A stretch of DNA of 64,000 nt from Halobacterium sp. KA-4 (GCF_021028995.1 NZ_JAJJZG010000001.1:248001-312000); one strand, 5' to 3'. Counted from the first letter of the stretch, positions 18,422 to 26,922 are shown. Translations and numbers: made by a program. The notes: generated from the letters alone by a model not told the origin.

Positions 18422-18973
18422 CTACTCGCAGACGTCGACGAAGTTCTCGAAGACCGCTTCGCCCTCCTCGGTGTGCGCGACCTCGGGGTGCCACTGGACG
18501 CCGTAGAGGTCGCGGTCGGTGTCCGAGATTGCTTCGACGTCGCAGATGTCGCTGCGGGCGGTTCGCGTGAACCCCTCGGGGACGTCGACGACTTCGTCGG
18601 CGTGGCTCGCCCAGACGCGGGTCTCGGGCGCGAGCGACCCGACGAGCGGGTCGTCCTCGTCGAGAATCTCGACGTCGACGTCGGCGTAGCCGCCGTAGTC
18701 GCCGGACTCGACGGAGCCACCGAGTTCCGTGGCGATGAGCTGCATGCCGAGACAGATGCCGAAGACCGGAATGTCGAGGTCGAGGTAGTCGGGGCAGTTC
18801 CCGACGTCGTCCATGTCGGGGCCGCCGGAGAGCACGAGGCCGTCGGCGTCGATGTCCGCCGGCGGCGTCGTGTTGTCGACGGTCTCGGTCTCCACCCCGT
18901 CCATGTCCCGGAGCACCCGGTGCTCCAGGTGGGTGAACTGACCGTGGTTGTCGACGACGAGGATGCGTGTCAT
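18422..18973 (-). CDS. guaAA: GMP synthase subunit A (glutamine amidotransferase)
   Basis: Glutaminase subunit that feeds ammonia to a separate ATP-pyrophosphatase subunit converting XMP to GMP; archaea often split GuaA in two. The 183-aa class I amidotransferase has the nucleophile C74 (FGICLGMQL), and the H162/E164 pair (QWHPE). The SGGPDMDDVGNCPDYLDLDI segment is the subunit-A signature. The ATP-binding subunit is not in this window. The DUF2070 gene starts 4 nt downstream, giving an operon. Confidence 0.93.
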   Translation of the reverse strand: MTRILVVDNHGQFTHLEHRVLRDMDGVETETVDNTTPPADIDADGLVLSGGPDMDDVGNCPDYLDLDIPVFGICLGMQLIATELGGSVESGDYGGYADVDVEILDEDDPLVGSLAPETRVWASHADEVVDVPEGFTRTARSDICDVEAISDTDRDLYGVQWHPEVAHTEEGEAVFENFVDVCE

Positions 18974-19019
18974 TAGGGCGGGCTACACGATTCGCGACTA
19001 AAAACCCACTCGTTCGGAG

Positions 19020-19457
19020 TTACAGCGCCGACGGGTCGAAGCGCCGGTTCTCCCGGTCCCACGCCGAGCGGTCGCGTTCTTCGCGCGTGTCGACGTACGC
19101 TTCGAGGCCGTTGCCCGCGGGGTCCGAGAAGTACAGCGCCTTGCTGATGCCGTGGTCGACGGGCGTAGAGGGGACGCCGCGCTCGCAGAGTTCGTCGTAG
19201 ACGTCACCCAGGTTCTCCTCGGAGTCGACTTCGATTGCGGCGTGGTAGAGGCCGACGCCGCGGCCGGCGTCCGAGGCGTCCGCGCCGACGGCTTGCAGTG
19301 CGACGTCGTGGTGGTGGTCGCCCCACGAGAGGAACGCGAACCGTCCCTCAGTCTCCGTGATTTCGAGGTCGAAGACGTCCTCGTAGAACGCGACGGCGCG
19401 CTCGAGGTCGCGGACCTTGAGGTGGACGTGGCCGAGGTGGAACGGCGTGTCGTTCAT
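19020..19457 (-). CDS. VOC-family (glyoxalase/extradiol dioxygenase-like) protein
   Basis: 145-aa protein with two beta-alpha-beta-beta-beta modules. The N-terminal half reads HLGHVHLKVRDLERAVAFYE, and the C-terminal half GLYHAAIEVDSEENLGDVYD then YFSDPAGNGLEAYVDTREER. Candidate metal ligands are the early His of HVHLKV, the His of YHAAIEV and the Glu of GLEAYVD, as in glyoxalase I and catechol 2,3-dioxygenase families. Substrate is not predictable. It stands alone, in the same direction as guaAA. Confidence 0.85.
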   Translation of the reverse strand: MNDTPFHLGHVHLKVRDLERAVAFYEDVFDLEITETEGRFAFLSWGDHHHDVALQAVGADASDAGRGVGLYHAAIEVDSEENLGDVYDELCERGVPSTPVDHGISKALYFSDPAGNGLEAYVDTREERDRSAWDRENRRFDPSAL

Positions 19458-19505
19458 ACCAGACGTTTAGCGCGCGGACAGTTAGCCGTCGGGGTCGGAA
19501 CAGTG

Positions 19506-20018
19506 CTACTCGTCGTAGCGGTCGGCCGCGGTGTCGAAGGAGAGTTCGGACTGCTCCTCGCTGCGCCGGCCCTCCGCGGTCGCGATGGCCTCGGGGTCGG
19601 GGCTGGCGTCGTCGTCGATGCACGCCCACGAGTCGTGGACTTTCGCGTGACACCACCGGCAGAGGAAGATGGTGATTTCGTGGCCGACGTCCTCCTCGTC
19701 GTCGTACGCGAGGTGGTGCTCCTCGAGGAGCGGGCGCTCGTCGTCGTGGGCCTGCCGGCGCTCTTCGAGCCCGCAACGCGCGCACTCGCGGTCGCGCTGG
19801 CGGCACCGGTAGTGGGGACAGTCATTCCACTCCCAGTCGCCGTCCGCGACCGGACACCGGAAGTCGTCCGCGCGGCGCTCGGCGGCGAACTCGGGGTCGT
19901 GTTGGCCGTGCTCGAAAGCGTACCGGCACTTCCCGTCGTCGGTCGCGTAGTCGCAGACGCCGGCGTGGTCGTAGGGGTCGTCGACCCCGACGGCGGTCCC
20001 GGTCGGCGTCTTCTTCAC
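19506..20018 (-). CDS. Cys/His-rich HNH-like haloarchaeal protein
   Basis: 170-aa protein with three Cys/His clusters: CDYATDDGKCRYAFEHGQH (about 20-40), CPHYRCRQRDRECARCG (about 70-90), and a C-terminal segment LLEEHHLAYDDEEDVGHE followed by FLCRWCHAKVHDSW. The last block has the His-His and CxxC-HAKVH pattern of HNH/McrA-type zinc-binding nucleases, so it could cut DNA. The catalytic pattern is degenerate enough that a non-enzymatic zinc protein is equally possible. The start is a GTG at 20018; the upstream frame is basic noise. Confidence 0.7.
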   Translation of the reverse strand: MKKTPTGTAVGVDDPYDHAGVCDYATDDGKCRYAFEHGQHDPEFAAERRADDFRCPVADGDWEWNDCPHYRCRQRDRECARCGLEERRQAHDDERPLLEEHHLAYDDEEDVGHEITIFLCRWCHAKVHDSWACIDDDASPDPEAIATAEGRRSEEQSELSFDTAADRYDE

Positions 20019-20077
20019 GCCCCGGCGTAGCGACCGGACGGGGTAACGCTTTTCGCTGCCCGCCGCCGACTCCGGGT

Positions 20078-20425
20078 GTGCACCTCCGCCACGAGCGCGA
20101 CGGCGACGCGCGGACGCTCGCGACCGACGTCGACGTCGCCGACTCGCTGTTCGCGCAGACCCGCGGGCTGATGTTCCGGCGGTCGATTCCCGACGACTAC
20201 GCGCTCGTCTTCGACTTCGACGGCGCCGCCAGCCGCGATGTCCACATGCTGTTCGTGCCGTTCGACCTCGACGCCGTCTGGGTGGAGGACGAGGAAGTCC
20301 AGCGCGTCGAACGCCTCTCGGCGTGGACGGGGCGCGGCGAGGCGCGCTGCGACACGCTCGTCGAACTTCCGGCGGGCGCGGCCGACGACGTGCGCGTCGG
20401 CGACCGCGTCTACCTCGCGGACTGA
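20078..20425 (+). CDS. DUF192 family protein
   Basis: 115-aa single-domain beta-rich protein of the DUF192 family. Diagnostic pieces are DSLFAQTRGLMFRRSIPDDY, the MLFVPFDLDAVWVEDEEV strand, and the DTLVELPAGAADDVRVGDRV close. The usual GLMFR motif is intact. There is no signal peptide, unlike many bacterial members. Start is a GTG at 20078. It is divergent from the HNH-like gene and followed by the palindromes that precede leuA/cimA. Confidence 0.88.
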   Translation: MHLRHERDGDARTLATDVDVADSLFAQTRGLMFRRSIPDDYALVFDFDGAASRDVHMLFVPFDLDAVWVEDEEVQRVERLSAWTGRGEARCDTLVELPAGAADDVRVGDRVYLAD

Positions 20426-20466
20426 CAGGCAACATCTGTCAGACCCCACACCTTCAAACGTGTGTG
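20422..20466 (+). promoter_or_regulatory. Two palindromes around the leuA/cimA core promoter
   Basis: CTGACAG-N7-CTGTCAG (20422-20428 and 20436-20442) overlaps the DUF192 stop. CCACAC-CTTCAAAC-GTGTGTGG (about 20446-20466) surrounds the TATA-like TTCAAAC, about 30 nt above the ATG at 20488. The second palindrome is placed to act as an operator; the first could be operator or terminator hairpin. An end-product-responsive regulator is plausible but unnamed. Confidence 0.45.
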
Positions 20467-20487
20467 GCACGCTACGACATACACACC

Positions 20488-22072
20488 ATGTCGGACCACA
20501 CCGGCACGGAGGATAGAGTAAGTCGCCTCACGGCGGCTGGCCGAGAAATTCTCCGGCACTAGTTTCCCTGCCGCTCTCGACGGCGGCGCACCCGACGTAC
20601 AGTTCCTCGACACCACGCTGCGCGACGGCGAACAAGCCCCCGGCATCTCGTTGTCCGCCGACCAGAAGGCGACCATCGCGCGCAAACTCGACGACACCGG
20701 CGTCTCCGTCGTCGAAGCCGGCAGCGCGTGCACGAGCGCCGGCGAGCGCGAGACGATTCGCCGCGTCACCGGCCTCGACCTGGACGCGACGGTCACGAGC
20801 TTCTGTCGCGGCATCCAGCGCGACGTCGACCTCGCGCTCGACTGCGACGTCGACGGCGTGAACCTCGTCGTCCCCGCCAGCGACCGCCACGTCGAAGAGA
20901 AGGTCGGCACCAGCCGCGAGAGCGTCCTCGACACGACCCGCGAACTCGTGGAGTACGCGACCGACCACGGCCTCTGGGTCGAAGTCATCGGCGAGGACGG
21001 CTCGCGCGCCGACGACGCGTTCCTCGCAGAGCTCGCCGAGACGACGGCTGACGCCGGCGCGGACCGCTTCTGCGTCGCGGACACCGTCGGCCACGCCAGC
21101 CCCGAGCGCGTCTACGAACTCGTGGACGCGGTCGCCGACTACGGCCCGGTGAGCGTCCACACCCACGACGACCTCGGGCTCGCCGTCACGGATGCGCTCG
21201 CGGGCGTTTCCGCAGGTGCGGACCTCGTCCACGCTACCGTCAACGGCGTCGGCGAGCGTGCCGGCAACGTCGCGCTCGAAGAGGTCGCAGTCGCGCTCTG
21301 GCACTGCTACGGCATCGAACCGCTGGACACAGAGCGCCTCTACGACCTCGCGTCCACCGTCGCGGAGGCCACGGGCGTCCCGCTCCCGCCGAACAAGGCC
21401 GTCTCCGGCGAGAACGCGTTCGCTCACGAGTCCGGCATCCACACCGACGGCACGCTCAAGGACGACCGCATGTACGAGCCGTATTCCCCGGAGGCGGTCG
21501 GCCGCGAGCGCCGCCTCGTCCTCGGGAAGCACGCCGGCCGCGCGGGCGTCCGCGCCGCCCTCGCCGAACACGACGTCGAAGTCTCCGACGACGAACTGGC
21601 CGAAGTCGTCGAGCGCGTGAACGAACTCGGTGAGCGCGGCAAGCGCGTCACCGACGCCGACCTGCTCGCCGTCGCCGAGGACGTCCAAGGCGGCGACCGC
21701 AACCGCCGCGTCGAAGTGCTCGACCTCACCGCGGCCAGCGGCGGCGGCACCCCCACCGCGTCCGTCCGCTTGCGCGTGGACGACGAGGAGCACAGCGCCG
21801 CCGGCACCGGCAGCGGCCCCGTCGACGCCGCCATCGCCGCCGTTCGCCACGCACTCGGCGACGTCACCTTCCACCTCGAAGAGTACCACGTCGACGCCAT
21901 CACCGGCGGGACTGACGCCGTCGTCACCGTCCACGTCACCGTCTCGCGCGGCGACCGCACGGTCACCGTCGACGCCAGCGACAGCGACATCACCGCCGCC
22001 AGCGTCAACGCCGTCGTCGAAGCTCTCGACCGCCTCCTCCCCGAGAAAGAGACCGCGACGGCCGCGGACTGA
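20488..22072 (+). CDS. leuA: 2-isopropylmalate / (R)-citramalate synthase (LeuA/CimA family), frame-disrupted near the N-terminus
   Basis: Condenses acetyl-CoA with a 2-oxo acid at the head of leucine or isoleucine synthesis. The main frame (from 20522) encodes the catalytic TIM barrel, with the metal/substrate motif FLDTTLRDGEQAPG (about 20603-20644), SVHTHDDLGLAV, GVGERAGN and HESGIHTDGTL, then a LeuA allosteric domain (SGGGTPTASVRLRV; YHVDAITGGTDAVVTVHV). That frame has no ATG, GTG or TTG between its upstream stop (20519-20521) and DTTLRDGE; the TTG at 20651 would delete the catalytic motif. The ATG at 20488 opens a different frame (MSDHTGTEDRVSRLTAAG) that stops at 20562. Removing one base near 20535-20545 fuses both into a normal N-terminus. 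So: a sequencing error, a real mutation, or a +1 shift. Confidence 0.8.
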
Positions 22073-22109
22073 CGGACGCTCCGCTGGTTTTCGCAGCCGG
22101 CACGTAGCC

Positions 22110-22240
22110 GCCTTCGCTCATACGGGGCGGGACTGAAAGGGGCGGCGCGGTCGGCAGTCGAGACGACGCAAGCACTGGACTGAACGAGCGTAGCGAGTGA
22201 AGGAAGCGCGCAGCGAGTCGTAGACGCCGAGCGCGCCGGG
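22110..22240. repeat. Intergenic haloarchaeal repeat (GGGACTGAAAGGGG element with GAGCGTAGCGAGTGA units)
   Basis: No gene between leuA/cimA and the tRNA. The stretch contains GGGCGGGACTGAAAGGGGC, GACGACGCAAGCACTGGACTGAACG, then AACGAGCGTAGCGAGTGAAGG and GCGCGCAGCGAGTCG. This ordered set recurs between genes in many haloarchaeal genomes as I recall; here there is one copy. Its role is unknown. Confidence 0.4.
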
Positions 22241-22332
22241 GCTTTCGAGGACACGTCGAACTCGCCTGAAGCAGAACGGTCGCGTCACGCCTCGCGACAG
22301 TACAGTCGCTCGGCGGTGACAGTTTAGAGAAG

Positions 22333-22417
22333 CGCCGAGGAGGAGATTTGAACTCCTGAGTCCGTGAGGACAGTTGCTCTCGAAGCAACCGCCTTGGCCA
22401 GGCTAGGCTACCTCGGC
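22333..22417 (-). tRNA. tRNA-Ser (anticodon CGA)
   Basis: 85-nt class II tRNA. Acceptor arms are GCCGAGG and CCTCGGC, discriminator G. The anticodon arm is GTTGC-TTCGAGA-GCAAC with anticodon CGA reading UCG, the long variable arm is GTCC-TCAC-GGAC, and the T arm is AGGAG-TTCAAAT-CTCCT. CCA is not encoded. Long variable arm plus CGA makes it serine. Confidence 0.95.
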
Positions 22418-22518
22418 TCGTTTGGAGGAACGCCGTTGTCGGATTTAGGGATTACGGTTGGCGGGAGCGAGGTCGTGTCAACCGATACCACTAAACGCAA
22501 CGGACTGAACGAACGCCT

Positions 22519-23487
22519 ATGGACGTCACTGCTGCGAGTGACGAATGCGACGCCGTCCTGAGCGAAGTCGAGCGCGCGGTCGTGACCGACCGCGAGTTCC
22601 TCGAAACGGTCCTCGTCGGGTTCCTAGCCGACGGCCACGTCCTCCTCGAAGACGTTCCGGGAACAGGGAAGACGCTGACGGCGCGCAGCGTCGCGACCGC
22701 GCTCGGACTGGAGTTCAGCCGCATCCAGTTCACGCCGGACTTGCTGCCGGCGGACGTGCTGGGGACGCACGTGTTCAACGAGAAGTCCCGGGAGTTCGAG
22801 TTCCAACCCGGCCCCATCTTCGCGAACGTGCTGCTGGCTGACGAAATCAACCGCGCACCGCCGAAAACACAGGCCGCGCTCCTCGAAGCGATGGAGGAGG
22901 GGCAAGCGACTATCGACGGGGAGACGATGGAGCTGCCGGAGCCGTTCTTCGTTATTGCGACCCAGAATCCCGTCGAGCAGGAGGGGACGTTCCCGCTCCC
23001 CGAGGCGCAGATGGACCGGTTCGTCGCGAAGGCGGGCATCGGCTACCCGGACGAGGCTGGCGAACTGGAACTGCTCCGGCGCCGCGCGGGGCGATTCTCG
23101 CGCAGTCCGACCGTCGAGTCGGTCCTCGACGCCGAGCGCGTGCAGGCGGTGCGGGCGGTCGCCGAGGACGTGCGCGTGGACGACGACCTCCTGCAGTACG
23201 TCGTGTCGGTGGCGCGGGAGACGCGCGAGGACCGGCGCGTCGAGGTGGGCGTGAGTCCGCGCGGCACCCAGCGGCTGTTCGAGACGGCACGGGCACGCGC
23301 GGTGCTCCGCGGCCGGGAGTACGTCGTTCCGGAGGACGTGAAGCGGCTGGCGCCGAACGTGCTCGCGCACCGGCTCGTGTTGACGCCGGACGCCGCCGTC
23401 GAGAACACGGACAAGCGCGAGGTCGTCGGCGACGTGCTCGACTCGGTGCCGGTGCCGACCGTCGAGACTCAGTCGCCGAGCACGTAG
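22519..23487 (+). CDS. MoxR-type AAA+ ATPase
   Basis: 322-aa MoxR ATPase, thought to work as a chaperone or remodeller with von Willebrand/DUF58 partners. Visible motifs: Walker A VPGTGKT (46-52), Walker B VLLADEINRAPPKTQAALLE near 101-120, sensor 1 PFFVIATQNPVEQEG and the arginine-rich lid (SPRGTQRLFETARARAVL). It faces a minus-strand operon with DUF58 and DUF4129 genes, its usual partners, and overlaps the last of them by 19 nt tail to tail. Usually MoxR leads the same operon, so this convergent layout is unusual. Confidence 0.92.
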   Translation: MDVTAASDECDAVLSEVERAVVTDREFLETVLVGFLADGHVLLEDVPGTGKTLTARSVATALGLEFSRIQFTPDLLPADVLGTHVFNEKSREFEFQPGPIFANVLLADEINRAPPKTQAALLEAMEEGQATIDGETMELPEPFFVIATQNPVEQEGTFPLPEAQMDRFVAKAGIGYPDEAGELELLRRRAGRFSRSPTVESVLDAERVQAVRAVAEDVRVDDDLLQYVVSVARETREDRRVEVGVSPRGTQRLFETARARAVLRGREYVVPEDVKRLAPNVLAHRLVLTPDAAVENTDKREVVGDVLDSVPVPTVETQSPST

Positions 23488-23966
23488 GCGAGGAAGACGG
23501 CCGCGAACAGCAACGCAATCAGGCCGGTCACGGGGAGGCTCGTCGGTCCGAACTGGTAGATGCCGAACCCGAGAGCAGCGGCCAGGGACGCGACCGCGAC
23601 GCTCCCGGCGGTGTGGACGGCGACGGACTGCGCGACGGCCGCGTCCGCGCCGACGTCGACGCCGAGCGTGACGGCGTGTTCGCCGGTGTCGTAGGCGACG
23701 AGTGCGGCGACGCCCGCAATCAGTGTGAGTGCGGTCGGGAGACCAGTAGCGGCGGCGACGGCGACGCCGAGGAACGCGAGCGTGCCGCCGAGCGTGACGT
23801 ACGACCGGGTCGCGCTGCGGGCACCGAAGACGACCGCCGCGGCCCCCGGGCCAGCGAGCACGAGGCCGGCCGTCGAGCCCACCGCGACCGGGAGCACGAC
23901 GAGCGCGGCGGCGACGGCGACGCCGAGGAACGCGAGCGTGGGCGGGCGCGCGTCGAACTCGCTCAC
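23469..23966 (-). CDS. Membrane protein of the MoxR/DUF58 operon
   Basis: 165-aa protein with about six hydrophobic segments and almost no charged residues between them (for example PPTLAFLGVAVAAALVVLPV, LVLAGPGAAAVVFGA, LPVTGLIALLFAAVFLAYVL). I recall such proteins as DUF7519 in haloarchaeal DUF58 operons. Start is a GTG at 23966 overlapping the DUF58 stop (GTGA). Its 3' end runs 19 nt into the MoxR gene on the other strand. Confidence 0.75.
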   Translation of the reverse strand: MSEFDARPPTLAFLGVAVAAALVVLPVAVGSTAGLVLAGPGAAAVVFGARSATRSYVTLGGTLAFLGVAVAAATGLPTALTLIAGVAALVAYDTGEHAVTLGVDVGADAAVAQSVAVHTAGSVAVASLAAALGFGIYQFGPTSLPVTGLIALLFAAVFLAYVLGD

Positions 23967-25315
23967 TGCGACCACCCCCGGCTGGCGGTAGCGACAGCGA
24001 CCGGGAACGAGGCCTCGGCGGACCAGTCGACGACGCGGACGCCCGCGCGGCGCAGCGACCGAATTCGGGTGGCGCGCTCGATGCGCGCGACCTGCTGGCC
24101 GAGCGTGTCGGAGCCGGTGACGTCCGGCGAGACAACCGTCACCGGGCTGCCGCCGGCTTCGAGGCGGCGGACGTACTCGGCGGCGTTGTCGTCGGCCAGC
24201 GGCGAGCAGAACACTACCTGCGCGTCCGCGGGCAGGTGCTTGCGGAGGCGGCGGAACACGAGCGCGCCGAGGAATCGTCGGTCCGGGGCGAGCGCGGCGA
24301 ACCCCCGGCCGCGGGCGAGCGCGTCCCGGAGGCGGACGCAGTGGTCGCGGCCCGTTCCGGGCGCGAGCCACTCCCAGTGCGGGCCGAACGCAGCGACGCC
24401 CACGCGGTCGCCGGCGTCGAGCAGCGCTGACGCGACCCCGCCCGCGGCTTCGACGCCGTACTCGACGGCGACGTGTGCGGCGTCGCGGGCGTCCACGACG
24501 GCGACGACGGTGGCGGCGCGCTCCTCGCGGTACTGCACCGTCGAGAGTTCGCCGGTGCGCGCGAGCCGGTGCCAGTCCACGCGCGAGAGCGGGTCGCCGG
24601 GCCGGTACTCGCGGGTCGCGTGGAACTCCACGCCCGACCCGCCCTGCGAGGTGGGGACGCGGCCGACGCGCTGGACCGTCTGCTCGCGCAGCGGGAACGA
24701 CGCCAACTCGGGGAGTTCGGGGACTGACGCCACGCTCGACGTCGTGGGAATCGTGGCTTCTGTCTCGCGGGCGCCGCTGAGGTCGCGCGCACGGACGTGC
24801 ATCGAGTCGAAGTCGTGCTGGCCGCGGTGCATCTCGACGGTGTACCGGAGCGTCGCCGACTTCCCCGAGCGGAGCGCGGTCGCGAGCCGCGGCGACCCGT
24901 CGACGACTTCGACGCCCGCGGGCACGTCGTCGACGACGCGGAGGTCCGGGAGGAACGCGCCGTCGTTGCTGACCGACAGCATCACGTCGACCTCGTCGCC
25001 GGGCTCGGGGTCGTCAGCGTGAATCGTCCGCTCGACGCCCAGCGACGGCGATGGCGCCGCGAACAGCTCGCCGTAGGCGGCGTACGCCACACCGAGCACG
25101 GCGAGCAGGAGCGCGGCGGGCGACGACGACGCGATGCCGGCTGCGGCCGCGAGCAGGGAGAGCGCAGTGACGCCCCGCCACCGGTTCGTCTCGCGCGTGG
25201 TCACGCCCGTGAGCGTCGTGCCGATTCCGTCGGCGTCCGAATCGGCGTCAGGCTCGCCGTCCGCCTCGGCTGTCGTCTCCGCTTCCGCCGTGGTGGTCGT
25301 GCTCACGTCAGTCAC
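23963..25315 (-). CDS. DUF58 domain protein
   Basis: 450 aa: an acidic low-complexity N-terminus, two closely spaced membrane helices (GVTALSLLAAAAGIASSS; ALLLAVLGVAYAAYGEL), an Ig-like extracytoplasmic region, and the DUF58 core. The core reads FHATREYRPGDPLSRVDWHR, then a von Willebrand A-like AATVVAVVDARDAAHVAVEY and the closing ASALLDAGDRVGVAAFG. DUF58 proteins pair with MoxR ATPases. It overlaps the upstream 191-aa gene by 8 nt and the downstream one by 4 nt. Confidence 0.9.
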   Translation of the reverse strand: MTDVSTTTTAEAETTAEADGEPDADSDADGIGTTLTGVTTRETNRWRGVTALSLLAAAAGIASSSPAALLLAVLGVAYAAYGELFAAPSPSLGVERTIHADDPEPGDEVDVMLSVSNDGAFLPDLRVVDDVPAGVEVVDGSPRLATALRSGKSATLRYTVEMHRGQHDFDSMHVRARDLSGARETEATIPTTSSVASVPELPELASFPLREQTVQRVGRVPTSQGGSGVEFHATREYRPGDPLSRVDWHRLARTGELSTVQYREERAATVVAVVDARDAAHVAVEYGVEAAGGVASALLDAGDRVGVAAFGPHWEWLAPGTGRDHCVRLRDALARGRGFAALAPDRRFLGALVFRRLRKHLPADAQVVFCSPLADDNAAEYVRRLEAGGSPVTVVSPDVTGSDTLGQQVARIERATRIRSLRRAGVRVVDWSAEASFPVAVATASRGWSQ

Positions 25316-25883
25316 CTCCGGCGTCGACGCCCGAGCGGCATTCCAATTCGGCGAGCGCGTGCCGGACTTCGCGCTCGTGGGTCGACTCGATGCCCGCGAA
25401 TGAGGCTACGAGGTGCTGTGCGGCCGGGTTGACGTCCTCGGAGAACAGCGCGGCGGCGGTGCGGTCGTCGGTCCACGTGCCGTCGTCGAGGCGGCGGTGG
25501 GCCTCGTCCTCGGACCAACCCTCGGCGTCCGACAGCACGCGCACAGCGAGCAGACGCAGGCGCTCCCGGAGGCGAGTGTCGACGCTCGATGTGCCGTTCC
25601 GCGGGCCGACAGCGAGCTCCGTGTCGATTTCCGCGCCAGGTCGTGGCGGCTCATAGCGACCCTCTAGGCCGGACGCGCGCACGACCGCTTCGTCTGGGTC
25701 GCGGAAGTCCACCTTCTTGCGGGCGGCGTGTGTCGCGAGTGCGAACACGACTGCGAGCGCGGCGACGACGACGCGCGGCACGTCCGGCAGCCGCAGCGTG
25801 GTCGCAATCGAGGGGATGGCGGCGACGGCGACACCGAGCGCGGTGAACGCGAAGCCGAGCACGAGCAGGACGCGCCGCAGCAC
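25308..25883 (-). CDS. Two-helix membrane protein of the DUF58 operon
   Basis: 191 aa: two N-terminal membrane helices (VLLVLGFAFTALGVAVAAI; VVVAALAVVFALATHAA), then a soluble acidic helical domain. It resembles the haloarchaeal DUF7269 proteins that lie between DUF4129 and DUF58 genes. The stop/start arrangement is tight: its ATG codon at 25883 shares a base with the DUF4129 stop, and its end overlaps DUF58 by 8 nt. Confidence 0.75.
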   Translation of the reverse strand: MLRRVLLVLGFAFTALGVAVAAIPSIATTLRLPDVPRVVVAALAVVFALATHAARKKVDFRDPDEAVVRASGLEGRYEPPRPGAEIDTELAVGPRNGTSSVDTRLRERLRLLAVRVLSDAEGWSEDEAHRRLDDGTWTDDRTAAALFSEDVNPAAQHLVASFAGIESTHEREVRHALAELECRSGVDAGGD

Positions 25884-26833
25884 TACGCGTCACCCCCGTA
25901 GGAGGCTTCGATGGCCCGGAGCGCGTCGACCGCGCGCTGCTCGCGGTCCGCGGTGACCTCGGCGCCGCCGTACCGAATCGACCGGAAGAGGTCCGTGAGT
26001 TCGTCGACGTGCTCGCGGGCCATCCCGGCGTCGCTGGCGGCGGCCGCGAACTCCGCGGGCGTGCTGGCCTCGGGGTTGGCGACGTCGAGGTGGTCGGTCA
26101 TCTCCCGCCACGCGCGGTACACCTCGTTCTCGACGTCCGCGTCCGCGGCGATGCGGTCGGCGGCCTCGCCGGCGACGCTCCCGAGCGCGCCGAGCGTCTC
26201 GTCGTCGGCCGCGGGCGCTGGTTCGGGGACGGGCTCGCGCACGGGTGGTTCGTCGTCGCCGGTCGCGCGGAACGCCACGGCGCCGAGCAGGACGGCGATT
26301 GCGAGCAATCCGAGGAGTACAGTCGGCGGCGAGAACAGCAGTTCACTCCCCGCGCTGCCGCCGGTCTCGCCGCCCGCGGAGGGCCCGTACGCGAGGTCGC
26401 GAAGGATGCCGCCACCCGTACGGTCGTCGGGCATCTCGCCGCTACAGTTCGTGAGCAACAGCAGGGCCGGGAACAGCACCGTCGACGTGACGAAGACGAC
26501 GATGAACGCGGGCGCGATGCCGTCCCGCCAGTACGCGACGAGGCCGAGAGCGAGGGCGAACCCGAGGATTGCGAAGCCAGCGGCCGGCGTCGCGAGCACG
26601 GGTACGCACACCGGTTCGAGGCGGAACATTTCCTCGCCGTCGGCGGGTTCCGGGTTGTCGAGCCCGTCGCCACCGTCGCCGGACTGGGCGGCGGTGCCAC
26701 TGGAGTCGGGTCCAGAGCCACCGATGCCGCTGCCGCCGGCTGGCTGCTGGGGGTTCGCGAGCGTCGCGGCCGCCAGCGAGACCGCGAGCACGCAGAGGAG
26801 GGCTACCAGGAGGGCGCGTCGGTTGCGGACCAC
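25883..26833 (-). CDS. DUF4129 domain membrane protein
   Basis: 316 aa. It has an N-terminal signal-like helix (LLVALLCVLAVSLAAATLA), a Gly/Ser-rich exposed linker, three TM helices (FAILGFALALGLVAYW; FIVVFVTSTVLFPALLLLT; TVLLGLLAIAVLLGAVAF), and a cytoplasmic DUF4129 tail with EVYRAWREMTDHLDVANPEA, PAEFAAAASDAGMAREHVDE and LTDLFRSIRYGGAEV. That tail is the one fused to transglutaminases in bacteria; no transglutaminase lies here. First gene of the operon, with a CCTATACTG box about 25-33 nt upstream of 26833. Confidence 0.85.
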   Translation of the reverse strand: MVRNRRALLVALLCVLAVSLAAATLANPQQPAGGSGIGGSGPDSSGTAAQSGDGGDGLDNPEPADGEEMFRLEPVCVPVLATPAAGFAILGFALALGLVAYWRDGIAPAFIVVFVTSTVLFPALLLLTNCSGEMPDDRTGGGILRDLAYGPSAGGETGGSAGSELLFSPPTVLLGLLAIAVLLGAVAFRATGDDEPPVREPVPEPAPAADDETLGALGSVAGEAADRIAADADVENEVYRAWREMTDHLDVANPEASTPAEFAAAASDAGMAREHVDELTDLFRSIRYGGAEVTADREQRAVDALRAIEASYGGDA

Positions 26834-26912
26834 TGCCGGCGTTTACGATGTTGACAGTATAGGTCTTGCGAACAGTTCACTCACCCCACCAGGTTCGATA
26901 CTATTCGTGAAG

Positions 26913-26922
26913 TTTTAAATTA
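26913..26922 (+). promoter_or_regulatory. Strong TATA box pointing into a truncated ORF
   Basis: TTTTAAATTA in an AT-rich island (CGTGAAGTTTTAAATTAAG), centred 27 nt above the ATG at 26945. It is among the best archaeal core promoters in the window by composition and spacing, yet no intact gene follows it. Confidence 0.55.

Noticed and set aside
20651-22072. leuA/cimA starting at the TTG at 20651
   Set aside because: It would lack DTTLRDGEQAP, which supplies the metal and substrate ligands, while the same frame upstream encodes it.
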